Below are positions 46,204-56,284 of a stretch of 64,000 bases of DNA, in pieces. The notes beneath the pieces are model-generated. The model saw only the letters and a list, made by a program, of their open reading frames with translations, was not told the DNA's origin and made no database searches. A program made the position numbers and the translations under genes. Position 1 is the first letter of the stretch, and the number at the start of each line of letters is the position of its first letter. Source of the stretch: Caenorhabditis elegans (taxonomy: Eukaryota > Nematoda > Chromadorea > Rhabditida > Rhabditidae); contig NC_003283.11 in assembly GCF_000002985.6 (NCBI RefSeq), positions 14,198,001 to 14,262,000 of the forward strand. The letters run 5' to 3'.

Positions 46204-48104
46204 ATGTGCTCACAGAGCACATACAATGTTCGCTTTATCACATTTGTAAACACAAGTTACATTCAAGCTGAAAACCTGGAAAATGTGTTCGATAGTTTAC
46301 TAAAATTTGAAATTGCAGTTTTAGCTTTTAGGTGGGTTTTAGGTAGGAACTCAGAAAAATGTATACGATTTAGTTGTTTTTTTTTTAAATCAAGCTCTCT
46401 CGTTTTAAAATAAATAGAAGTTGTACAATTTCAGCTGGCTCGAATTCCTGTACGTGTTCTATCTGCTAATATTCATTCGAGCGATGCATTTTAATTTGAC
46501 GTTTCTTTTTATAAACTACGGTGGTCAGTACTTTGGTTCAATGCTCTCAAGATGTGTGATTATTTATATGCAGCTATACCCAGACAGTAGGTTTTGAAAA
46601 AAAATTACAATTAGGAATGCTGTTTGTGAACAAAATAATAATACGAAACTACAGAAATAAAAAAAAACACTAAAATAATTTTAAATTTTGATATTGGGAG
46701 CTGAGCGGCTCTCCTCCACAGATTGCCTTACCCCGATGAAAACAAATATAAAGTTTTGCGATTTTCAGAAAATCTGGAATACATAATCCCGTTGGCTAAC
46801 TTTGCTCGAACTGTCTGCTTGTTCATTGCAATGTACATTCTTCCAATATTTATGGTCGAAAGATGTCTCGCCACTTTTCTAGTCGCAAATTATGAGAAAT
46901 CTCGAAAAATATGGGTTTCTCTTATAATTCTTTCAATTTTTCATCCACTGGTTTTTGCATCAGCATTTGCGTATATTCAATGTGAGTTTTTTTTTCGATT
47001 GAAGAAAATGTCTACATCAAGTGAAGAACTTGAGAATCCTTGAGAACAGTAGGAAACTGATTGAAATTGTCTTTGAAAAATTGACTGGATAATGACCAAC
47101 CCATTTATTAGCTTCCTGGCACGTGGAACTGGTTGGAGCGTTTACTCTAAATCTACTCAACACTCAACTAAACACTACATAAAAATAAATCTAGTCTGAA
47201 ACATTATTAAATCGTAACCACATCAACTTCTTCAGGCTGGCTACCCGTGGTATTTCATGTCATTTCTTTTTTTGTTGTAAATATTATTGGATACGTCGGA
47301 GTTCAGATTTGTTTTCTGTACAATACAAAACGATACAAGTAAGATATTTGAAAAAATGGAATTATGTGGAAACTCGAAATTTCAGGCTATTCTCCCAAAA
47401 GCCCAGAATGACAACATATGGCTTGAGCGAGCGGTTTCAACTTGCTGAAAATATTAAAATGTGTAAGGTGAGTGGGTTCGAAGAAAATAATGAAATTTCA
47501 CAATCAACTTCTATTAAACAATAAACAAAACACATGTTCTTTTTTTTACCTCCGGACCTCCCATCTCATAGAAATTTAGAACAAGAGAAACCTGTAAATA
47601 AAATGAGAAAACTCACTCCTCTTCAGAGAAAAATCTATGTAGAATTCTCCGACGATTAACCAAATTTGATAAAAATATCAACTTTTAACTATTCGTATTC
47701 CAGGTTCTAAAAAAAGTGCAAGGCTCAATTCTTCTCTTCAACGTTGGATGTTCATCAATTCTTCTGATGGATAGCTTCGAGGTTGACATTCTGATAACCT
47801 ATGCTTCATATGTTGCATTCAACTTTTTGGCATTAGTATACGGAATTACTATACCTATTATTGTGCACGTTGTATTACCTGAATGGCAGAAGGAGTCACG
47901 GAGATTGGTAAGCCGACATTTGATCTTTCGAAAAAAAAACAATGCACCTTTTCACTATATTTTCAGATTCACACCTGTTTCTGTCGATCGAAAAATGCGA
48001 TTCAACAAGCTCCAAAATCAACATTTGGAGAACGAATGATATACAAAGATCATGCTCAAGAAGCTAATATTTATTTTGATCAATTTAATAAAGCTACTAA
48101 TTGA
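46204..48104 (+). CDS. Seven-transmembrane chemoreceptor, sre class (copy 1)
   Basis: Seven exons (46204-46331, 46435-46586, 46769-46981, 47236-47338, 47386-47467, 47704-47907, 47967-48104) give 339 residues, all in phase. The sre hallmarks are visible: MHFNLTFLFINYGGQYFGS, then LPIFMVERCLATF and NYEKSRKIWVS after TM3, and TYGLSERFQLAENIKMCK between TM5 and TM6. A C-terminal FGERMIYKDHAQEAN tail follows. It is very similar to the copy at 59113-61231, so the two arose by local duplication. Expected role: chemosensory signalling at a neuronal membrane, ligand unknown. No disabling mutation was seen. Confidence 0.9.
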
Positions 48105-48355
48105 TCAATTATTTCTAATTCAAACTTTCAGGAAATACTGGTTAAAATTTGAAAAAAGAAACAAAAGGCTGATAGTGAGTATAGATTTGTTTTTTATAGG
48201 ACTTTATGATAGTGAATAATAAGTTTCAGTCCAATTTTCACAAAATTTGAATTTATTTTGCTTCATAAAACAGTAAAAATATAGTGTTTATGGAAAAATT
48301 ACGTGTTTTAATTGTTAAACATCTGAAATTGTGTAACAAACTTCATTAAACGTTC
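48105..48355. other. Short spacer between convergent genes
   Basis: Contains the 3' ends of the plus-strand sre gene and the minus-strand gene A; nothing else was seen. Confidence 0.5.
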
Positions 48356-48358
48356 TTA

Positions 48359-48860
48359 TTATTTTCCAAGTGAAACTAGCTGTTGTACGTATCTGGACTT
48401 CTTCTTATTACCAGTCATGTAGTTTCCGAAATCAGAGACCAACATTTTCTTGATAACCAAAGCTTTCTTATTTTTATTGTATGTGGTGACTCCGGATTTG
48501 ACTTTTTTCTTTGTCTGTAAGTTTTGAAAAGTTTCGGATTGAAGACATTTGAGGTGAATAACATACTTTAACATCCTCCCAAAATCCGCAAGTTGTCTTA
48601 TTTTTCCCATTACAAACTCTGTATAACTGCTCATCCATTGTTCCTTTAGGATTGTGCACTTCTCGTCTATAATTTGCTGACACAGGTAAGCCGATAGTTC
48701 CTGTATCACCTTCCTGAAATATGTACAAAGCTTTTAGTAAGAATTCAAACAGTTAAATTAAAATTACCTTTATGTAAAGAGTGGATGGGACATTAATATC
48801 AATTGCAGATTTTACGTAGGCAACTGTGAACAGAAGTAGCGCAACAGAGCAAAGCCTCAT
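48359..48860 (-). CDS. Small secreted paralog family, gene A (131 aa)
   Basis: Three exons: 48768-48860, 48567-48713 and 48359-48514. The signal peptide is MRLCSVALLLFTVAYVKSA. Exon 2 is exactly 147 nt, as in all six paralogs, and encodes SANYRREVHN and LYRVCNGKNKTTCGFWEDVK. Exon 3 encodes TTYNKNKKALVIKKM and SDFGNYMTGNKKKS. Two Cys in CNGKNKTTC are conserved. The alternation of hydrophobic residues and a D.G.Y-like end could fit a small beta-sandwich, but no known family was recognised. The gene is intact. Confidence 0.75.
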
Positions 48861-48869
48861 AGTTAAAAT

Positions 48870-49520
48870 GAAAACTAAAACACGAAACGCGCGGGAATGT
48901 AAAACATACAAGTTTTGAACGTTTGAGTTTTTGCGGATTATGAAGATTGAAACGGATTTTCACATATGTAGGGTTGTCTAAAAAAAAGTTTGTCAGTTCT
49001 CTGTCTCTTTCCATCACTCTCCGCGCGTCTCAATTTATGAAAACGCTACAGAATCCAAGTGGAAAATATGATAAGGTTTGAAGTACGACAGAAAGCTGCT
49101 GATGTGCTCTGGGAAGCTGATAAATAGGTGAATGTTACACAAATAGGTAAATTGGTTTCCTCTAGTTTTTTTGCGATTTTAAAATATTTCGGTGAATCAG
49201 ACTTTCTGAAAATAGACGAAGCTAACATTTCGTTATTAGTGTTCAAAATTTCAAAACCATATTGCGTATTTTATTTTTGTTTATTTCTCGGTATCTTTGA
49301 CATCATTAGATTAATGACACGGTGAAACCCGTTATTATCTTTAGCGTCGCAAAGTGGAACTTTAAAACTCATTGTTGGCTCAAAAATCTCAAAATTATCC
49401 ATGTTCCTATTGATTGGTGAAAATTTTAGATTCTTCAAATTCGGCAAGTTACTAAATTCAATTCAACAAATAAAAATAGGTGCGATTAACATTTTATTTG
49501 CAAAAATCAGTACAATTGGG
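48870..49520. other. Intergenic stretch, no gene seen
   Basis: AT-rich spacer between genes A and B, including the upstream region of A; nothing recognised. Confidence 0.45.
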
Positions 49521-49523
49521 TAA

Positions 49524-50075
49524 TCACCATGTTTGGTTCATCACGAAAAGTTTAGTCTTCTTGTTTCCAGTCATATAGTCTCCAAAGTCTTCTAATCTCA
49601 TTTTCTTGATAATCAGTGCCTTCTTATTTTTGTTATAAGTCGTGACTCCAGATGGGACCTTTTTCTTGTTCTAAAAATCTTTAAAATTCGCACAACAAAG
49701 TAGCCTTTTAGTTTTTTGAATAACTTCTTCGAGTGTTCGAAATCTTTTTTTTTTTTTTTAATTCAACACTAACTCCCCTTAATATTCTCCCAATAACCAC
49801 AAGTTTTCTTGTTTTTTCCGTTGCAAACTCTGTAGATATGCTCCTCATCAACACCTTTCAAACTCACAACTAGTCTGCGATAGTTTGCACTTACTGGCAG
49901 AGAAATTGTCACAGTGGCGTTTACCTGCAAGTTTTCAAAATGATTCTTAATATTTACAGTTGCATACCTTTCCATACATCATGCCACCACCACCTGGCAT
50001 ACCACCTCCTCCTGGCTGAGAGTTGGTGCCAATTACAAGTAGACTGAAAATTGCGAGTATACAAGTCCTCACCAT
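49524..50075 (-). pseudogene. Small secreted paralog family, gene B, second splice donor lost
   Basis: Exons 49968-50075, 49778-49924 (147 nt) and 49524-49670 align with the other family members and would encode 133 residues. The product would have signal peptide MVRTCILAIFSLLVIGTNS, a Gly-rich PGGGGMPGGGG insert, IYRVCNGKNKKTCGYWENIK, and TTYNKNKKALIIKKM. The base after exon 2, GTATG in paralogs, is GGGAG here, so the canonical GT is missing. Reading on gives KGS and a stop; using the next GT (GTTAG, four bases on) shifts the frame. Unless a cryptic donor rescues it, the product is truncated after the Cys motif. Confidence 0.65.
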
Positions 50076-50079
50076 TGCT

Positions 50080-50700
50080 GAAATATAAAAAGAATATGAA
50101 ATATAGAACTGACACGAATTCTGTCGAATAATTTTTTGAACTGTTAATCTCTAATTTCGTACTGTTTTATGAGTGATGTGGATTAAAAGGGTTACTACAC
50201 AATTGTTCAAACTTTTTCGTGGTCTTGAGCCTCTTCTGTTGTTCAAAGATCGCACTTTTATGTGTAGGCGTTCTGAACTTGTTCGCTACATTGACTTCTA
50301 AAAGTGATAAAACCATGATCGCATCTAATCTCGGAAAATAAGAGAATTTTGGTTGTTTTGGTTTGACCTACATATTGTAAAGAAAAAAAGAAAAAAAAGT
50401 AGGTCCACATTCAGGAGCGCAATAAAAAAGTCGGTATAGTTAATTGACACCCTGTGCACAAAATTAAATATAAGGGTACAATACCTGCACCGCGACTCGC
50501 ATACGGACACAATGTGCGCATTAACGTTCGCTATCGTGACCGACTGAGGCATTATGTGCACATTGCGCGGTGCTACAAGTTTTGAAAAATACGTAATTTA
50601 AATTGCTAAATTTTGAACTCATGGTGTACAGTTCCACCTCAAGTTGAACGGAATAAAATTACGTGCAATACCAAAAAAGTAACACATTTATGATCCGAAC
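50080..50700. other. Divergent intergenic region between genes B and C
   Basis: AT-rich, with a GC-richer patch at 50450-50570 containing several GTGCGCA/TGTGCACA strings. No gene was recognised. Confidence 0.45.
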
Positions 50701-50712
50701 TTTACATTTTTC

Positions 50713-50770
50713 GATGTTTGTTCAACAACTGGGATAATCAACAACAAAAGAGTATGCACCCATAAAAGGT
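50713..50770 (+). promoter_or_regulatory. Conserved promoter block of gene C
   Basis: GATGTTTGTTCAACAACTGG at 50713 is followed by GATAATCAACAAC and then a TATA-like CATAAAAGG at 50761-50769. The same arrangement precedes genes D and E. Confidence 0.55.
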
Positions 50771-50853
50771 GTAAATTTTCAGGGATTATGTATTCAAAAA
50801 TTTTGACGAAACTTATTTGTGCCCTCTTTTTTTAAAATTTGATTCAGTTCATA

Positions 50854-52523
50854 ATGGTTAACGCTTGTCTTCTAGCCCTATTCTGACTTTGTGCAGTTAT
50901 CACCGATGCTCAAATTATTGGTGGACAGATTTACACAGTTGTAAGTTTTGCAATTGGTATCACTTTTTTGAATACACTGTTCAGATAAATGCAACGGTAT
51001 CTATTCCATTGGCACAAGTTGCCAGCTATCGCCGAGAAATTCAAAATGAGAAAGACGTTTGGGAGGAGCATCTGTATAGAGTTTGCAATGGAAAGAATAA
51101 GAAAACATGTGGATTTTGGGAAAACGTTAAGGTATGTCAAAAATACAGGGTGGACCATAATTATGCGCGCTACTTTGAAGCATCATAAAACGAAAAAGAA
51201 AAACACATTAAACAAATAATCATATGTGTTTTGTTCTCCGAGAAAAACTGAATAAGATACCATTTTCGAATTCAAAAATACCACCGTCCGCATTGCTACA
51301 GACCTTCACAAGTTTTGGAATCGCATCAACGATGGCAGACAACTAGGCACGCTTAAAGGTTTTTTTTGTTTTTTTTGTTCTGACAGTGGCAGTTGATTGA
51401 ACACCGAGTACTCTGAAATTCCGTCAAGGCCTAAACGAAGCTTGTGCTCTTAGATGACATTACGGATCGGTGTGCCTCGTGGAACAGAAAAAAGTGATGC
51501 GAACTGATGAGGCGCGCTTTAAAACATACACTACCCCGATTTTACAGATTTATCAGCCGTTCACGTTCAGTTTCCATTAAAACAAAGTTGATATATAATT
51601 ATACAGTTACTGTGACACTTGTCTCATCAAAAAAAGCTTGAATCCGTTTGTGGAACTTTTTTTCTGACATGAACAAAAATTTTTCTGAAAACTGCTTTTA
51701 TACTTCATCTACACTGTATTTAAAACAATATCACTCAAAAAAAAATGTGAAAAATGTTAAGCTCTGACACAGTTTCAAGAGCTAGATGCTTCAGGTGGAA
51801 GTATCGAAGATCTCAAAGAATCTTGAAATCCATCAGTGTTGGCGCATAACCGTTTGTTTCTGATTCAAAACATACGGAAATGGTTCTCAGTTACTTTAAC
51901 TTCATACTAATGCTAAACAACAAACATTTTTGGAATTTTGGACGGTGGTACAGGTTCTCCGCCCAAAGACCACTTTGGCAGAAGGGTGCTTCAGATTGTC
52001 GTGGTTGTGGAGAGTGCATCTAGTTGATAAGCATACCAAATTTTATGTCAAACGGAAGATAATCACCAGGGCAACAAAAATAAAATAAAAAATTTGAGAC
52101 ATGACGTGGCGGTCGCGAAAAAAACTACAGTAAATAGGCTAGAAACGAGTGCGCATAATTATGGTCCACCCTGTATTCAATCAAGAATACAGTCGTGACA
52201 AGAAACATTTCGCGACTATTCAAAAACGATCTGTCAAAAAATTCTTCATAATGGATTGCTTGTTTTTTTTTCGTTTTTTTTTTTTCGTATTGAGTTTTCT
52301 TCAATTAGACAATTTTTTAATTGCTATTTATTTATAGATAGAACGTGGAAAAATTAGAATAACTAATTTTCAGACGAAGAAGAAGGTGAAATCGGGAAAA
52401 ACAACCTACAACAAGAATAAGAAGGTATTAATTGTCAATAAAATGAGCATCTACGATTTTGGAAAATATATGACTGGAAACAAGAAGACATCGAAGACTG
52501 TTGTGTATGCTCCTTGGTTATAA
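50854..52523 (+). pseudogene. Small secreted paralog family, gene C, nonsense codon in signal peptide
   Basis: Exons 50854-50940, 50985-51131 (147 nt) and 52374-52523 match genes D and E throughout. In the signal peptide the codon after MVNACLLALF is TGA (50884-50886), where D and E have TGT for Cys, so translation would stop after ten residues. The rest is open: LYRVCNGKNKKTCGFWENVK, TTYNKNKKVLIVNKM and DFGKYMTGNKKTSKT. Intron 2 holds a 1028-bp mariner-like element. With one base change and no other lesion, this is a young pseudogene, or the TGA is strain-specific. No in-frame downstream ATG would restore secretion. Confidence 0.75.
51146..52173. mobile_element. Tc1/mariner-like element in intron 2 of gene C
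   Basis: Both ends read CAGGGTGGACCATAATTATG in inverted orientation and TA flanks each side (51144-51145 and 52174-52175). At 1028 bp it has about the size of a mariner, but the interior shows no long open frame, so any transposase is heavily decayed. Confidence 0.8.
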
Positions 52524-52524
52524 T

Positions 52525-52750
52525 TTTTTTCAACATGTGTTTGAATGAAGTACACTTATATGTACATGTATTGCTCAATTGACAATCGCTTTGAACTCTG
52601 ATGGGGTCTAGAAAATGTTATATGTCAGAGACCATTTGGGAATAGTGACATATAACTTTTTTTTAAAGAATGAATATAAGCACTTAGCTCTTTTAGAAGG
52701 ATTTGAAGACTGTGACATTTTAAACCATTTTTTTATTTTTCCGTTCAGAA
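52525..52750. other. Spacer between genes C and D
   Basis: Contains the 3' end of gene C; no further gene was recognised. Confidence 0.45.
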
Positions 52751-52756
52751 AAACCA

Positions 52757-52814
52757 GCGTTGTTCATTTAACAATTGGGATTAACACCTACAAAAAAGTT
52801 GTTGCTATAAAAAG
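52757..52814 (+). promoter_or_regulatory. Conserved promoter block of gene D
   Basis: TGTTCATTTAACAATTGGG followed by ATTAACACC, then TATAAAAAG at 52806-52814. It is related to the blocks before genes C and E. Confidence 0.5.
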
Positions 52815-52909
52815 TGTAGATTTTCAGGGATTATGTGTTCAAAAAATTGATTGAACTCACTCGTGCACCCTTTTTTCATTTACATCAAATTTGACCATTT
52901 CAGTAAAAA

Positions 52910-53471
52910 ATGGTTAAGGTTTGTCTGCTAGCCCTATTCTGTCTTTGCACAGTTGTCACCGATGTTCAGATGCTTGTTGGTGGACAGGTTTATTCAAAAG
53001 TAAGTTTTGCAAACTGCATCACTTTTTATAATTATTATTATTTTTAAGCCAAATTCAACGGTTACAATTTCATTACCACAAGTTGCCAATTATCGTCGAG
53101 AAATTTATAACAATAATGATGCTTACGATGAGCACATCTACAGAGTTTGTAATGGAAAGAATAAGAAAACTTGTGGATATTGGGAGAATGTTAAAGTATG
53201 TCAAAACTTCGTCTAACCAAAGACACATTTTTAAACAAAATTCATTCAAGTTCCGATGTGGGGACAATATGCCCACTTTTCTGCCAATACTATTGTAGAA
53301 CAAGATAAAACTCTTTTTCAGACGAAGAAGAAGGTTCCATCGGGAGTTACAACCTACAACAAGAACAAACAGGCTCTAGTCATCAAAAAAATAAGAGTTT
53401 CAGATTTTGGAAAATATATGACTGGAGACAAGAAGACAACAAGAACCGTTGTAAATGCACCTTGGTTGTAA
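52910..53471 (+). CDS. Small secreted paralog family, gene D (128 aa)
   Basis: Exons 52910-52999, 53049-53195 (147 nt) and 53322-53471 join in phase. The signal peptide is MVKVCLLALFCLCTVVTD. The mature part has VTISLPQVANYRREI, IYRVCNGKNKKTCGYWENVK, TTYNKNKQALVIKKI and DFGKYMTGDKKTTRT. CATTTCAG lies just before the start, suggesting a trans-splice site. AATAAAA follows the stop. No disabling change was seen. Function unknown; small, basic and secreted. Confidence 0.8.
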
Positions 53472-54245
53472 TTTTTGAATTTTGTGTTTCAATAAAATAC
53501 ATTTATATGTATATTGTATGACAGCAGGTGGACATATGAAAATTTTCGATTGTTTTCGGAAAATTAAAAGTTTAGACTTTTAAGCATTTTTGAAATTTGG
53601 AATAAGAAACCCCAAATTATCGAAATATGAATACCGAATAAAAAGCATATACGGCTTTCGTATTTGTTTTCAGTTTTTCCAAAGAGTATTACTCAGAAAC
53701 TGGAACAGTTAGGAAAATGTGCAACTAACAAATTGTTGGAGGAGATTCTGTATGCGGAATTGTTTATTGCATCTTTAATAGGGACCGCGGACATCTTGTT
53801 CATTTATGATAGTTTGTTTTATAATAGAATTCGTACAGTTTGTGAAAAGTGCAATTTTGATGAAATTTGAGAACATCAATCTTTGCTACAATTTCTGGCT
53901 GTCAGTGCTTGTACTCTGAAAATTTTGTTGAACCGTACCCCACGTTTTGGCATCGTGCGATTGTAAGCTTTTTTGTCTAGCTTGTAAGGTTATACTAAAT
54001 TAATGTATTGTCTATTTCAGGCACATGTTTGTTCTTTTCCTACTATTTATTGAGAATCAGCAACATACATGTAACTTCTTTGAAAGAATGCACACATTTG
54101 AAAGTGAAATTTTTACGTATCATCTCAGTGTCTGTGGAGAAGGAACGTTCAAATTGTTCAACTGAAGAATAATCTTACAACCTCTGAAAACCCATGTGAA
54201 ACTACGTGCAAAAGGCAAAAAAAGAGAGCATGAATACTCAGTTTG
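53472..54245. other. Spacer between D and E, possible decayed coding fragment
   Basis: The plus-strand frame at 53664-53870 (containing KLEQLGKCATNKLLEEILYA) has gene-like composition and may be a remnant of another receptor gene. No partner exons align, so it is not called. Confidence 0.3.
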
Positions 54246-54246
54246 A

Positions 54247-54292
54247 GATGTTTGTTCAACATTTGGGATTAACAACTACGCTCGTAAAAGGT
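54247..54292 (+). promoter_or_regulatory. Conserved promoter block of gene E
   Basis: GATGTTTGTTCAACATTTGG at 54247, then GATTAACAACTAC, then GTAAAAGG about 54284. It matches the gene C block at most of 33 positions. Confidence 0.55.
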
Positions 54293-54380
54293 ACAGAATT
54301 TTAGAGATTAAATGTTCAAAAAATTGGCAGACCTCTTCGGTGCCCTATTCTTTATTCTCATTTGACAAGTTCAATTCAAA

Positions 54381-55232
54381 ATGGTCAAGGTTTGTCTGCT
54401 AGCATTATTTTGTCTTTGTGCAGTTGTCACCGATGCTCAAATGCTCGGAGGACAGATTTATGCGAAAGTAAGTTTTACAAACTGTACAACGCGTTATAAG
54501 TATTTTTCAGATAAACGCAACGGTATCAATTTCATTACCACAAGTTGCTAATTATCGCCGCGAAATTCAAAATGAAAAAGATGTTTGGGAGGAACATATC
54601 TACAGAGTTTGCAACGGGAAGAATAAGAAAACTTGTGGATATTGGGAGAATGTTAAGGTATGTGCAAGACTTTTCTTATTTTGAGAATTTTACAACCTTT
54701 TATACTCAAAATTTTTAAAATTTTTTTAAAATTTAGAGTTTTTCATAAGTTTGGTAATCGACCAAAAATTGTTTTTATTGTTTTTATTGTTTTATAAATT
54801 AATTATGTTTTAAATGTTTCTATCAGAACATTGTGGAGGTTCGAACATGTGTTTTTGTTCTAAATTTATTCGACACGACGTGTTTCATTTGAATTTTCTT
54901 TCAAGACTTTGGCAATTTGTGAAAATTGTGACCACAAGTTTTCAGAATTTTCATAAAATATTTAATAGCATGTGTTTGGGTGCTACTTCAAATAATACAT
55001 GAATTTGGAGAAATTTAAATCAAATCTCTTTTAACTGACAAACAATTTTTTTGGGAAACAAATTGTCTAGACAACTAATTTTCAGACCAAAAAGAAGATT
55101 CCATCGGGACCCACAAACTACAACAAGAACAAGAAAATGCTAGTTATCAAGAAAATGAGACTGTATGATTTTGGAAAATATATGACTGGAAACAAGAAGA
55201 CATCGAAGACTGTTATGTTCCAAGCTTGGTGA
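54381..55232 (+). CDS. Small secreted paralog family, gene E (126 aa)
   Basis: Exons 54381-54467, 54511-54657 (147 nt) and 55086-55232 join in phase. The signal peptide is MVKVCLLALFCLCAVVTDA. The mature part has INATVSISLPQVANYRREI, HIYRVCNGKNKKTCGYWEN, TNYNKNKKMLVIKKMRLYDF and KYMTGNKKTSKT, and ends in AW. Intron 2 is 428 bp and unremarkable. The gene is intact and in tandem with C and D, which it most resembles. Confidence 0.8.
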
Positions 55233-55521
55233 TCAATTGTTTGGACCTATATTTCTTCGAATAAAATACGTTTTCAATTAACGATAATGTGGGAGATATA
55301 CTTGATATGTTTCTATTATTCTGCAGTTCCCAAAATTGCCGATATTTAGATGTTTTGTGGCATAATTCAAAGTGGCATAACTAGAATCTTACAAGAAATG
55401 TCGAAATACAGTGTGAGCTAAAAATTTCGAAGTTCTCGGTGACGCCATACTTTTTTAAAACAAGTAAACCAAAAAAATTGTCAGAGATGCAACATATATT
55501 AAATATTTATTCATAATGAAT

Positions 55522-56281
55522 TCAACCTCTCAAAAACAGAGAATTAACTTTCTGTTCGAACTTTTTGTTTCCAGTGTAATACATTCCAAAATCTGTTTTC
55601 AAGATTTGTTTGATAATCAACGCTTTTTTGTTTTTATTGTACGTCGTTTTTCCAGCCACAACCTTTGCTTTTGTCTGTAATGAATCAAATCACATTTGAT
55701 CGATTATGGAAAATACTTACTTGAATGTTTTCCCAGTAGCCACAAGTTTTCTTATTTTTGCCATTGCATACTCTGTACAATTGCTCTTCTTTTACTCCAT
55801 AGGTTGGCTCGACTATTCTTCTATAGTTGCTTGAAATTGGCATGGGGATGGTGACGTTGTCATTGAACTGAAATATAGAATGTTAAGTCCAGTTTGATCT
55901 CGAAAAATATAGTTTTAATCAAAAAAATGTTTTCCCAAGCCCGCATGGCAAAAGATTTTTCAAAATGTGATTTCCTAGCTGACTAGGATAAACAAAAAAT
56001 GTCTTATCTATTCAGTGCTTTGTCAGCTTTTGAATAAATGACAAAAGAGGAAAAATAAAAAAAATAAATTGGAGAAAAATAAATTCAGATAGGAGGAATT
56101 GTTACCTCGGATAAAATTGAACTTACCTTCATATTCTCAAACCCTATTCTTGAAATATTCTCTGAAAACTTACGGCAGCTAGAATTGGCCTTGGAGTTGA
56201 AGGACCAGGAGTTGACACAGCCGCTGAGATAACACTAGGCCACCCAATGGTAAGCAGGCATAGTATGAGTGGTCTTAACAT
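55522..56281 (-). CDS. Small secreted paralog family, gene F (135 aa)
   Basis: Exons 56174-56281, 55721-55867 (147 nt) and 55522-55674 join in phase. The signal peptide is MLRPLILCLLTIGWPSVISA, followed by a short Pro/Ser/Thr linker. The core is SSNYRRIVEP, LYRVCNGKNKKTCGYWENIQ, TTYNKNKKALIIKQI and TDFGMYYTGNKKFEQ. It is the most divergent of the six and faces the opposite way to C-E. No lesion was seen. Confidence 0.78.
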
Positions 56282-56284
56282 TAT

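Noticed and set aside
50884-50886. TGA in gene C read as selenocysteine
   Set aside because: Paralogs have Cys there, but the residue is inside a cleaved signal peptide and nothing suggests selenoprotein machinery at this gene; a nonsense mutation is simpler.
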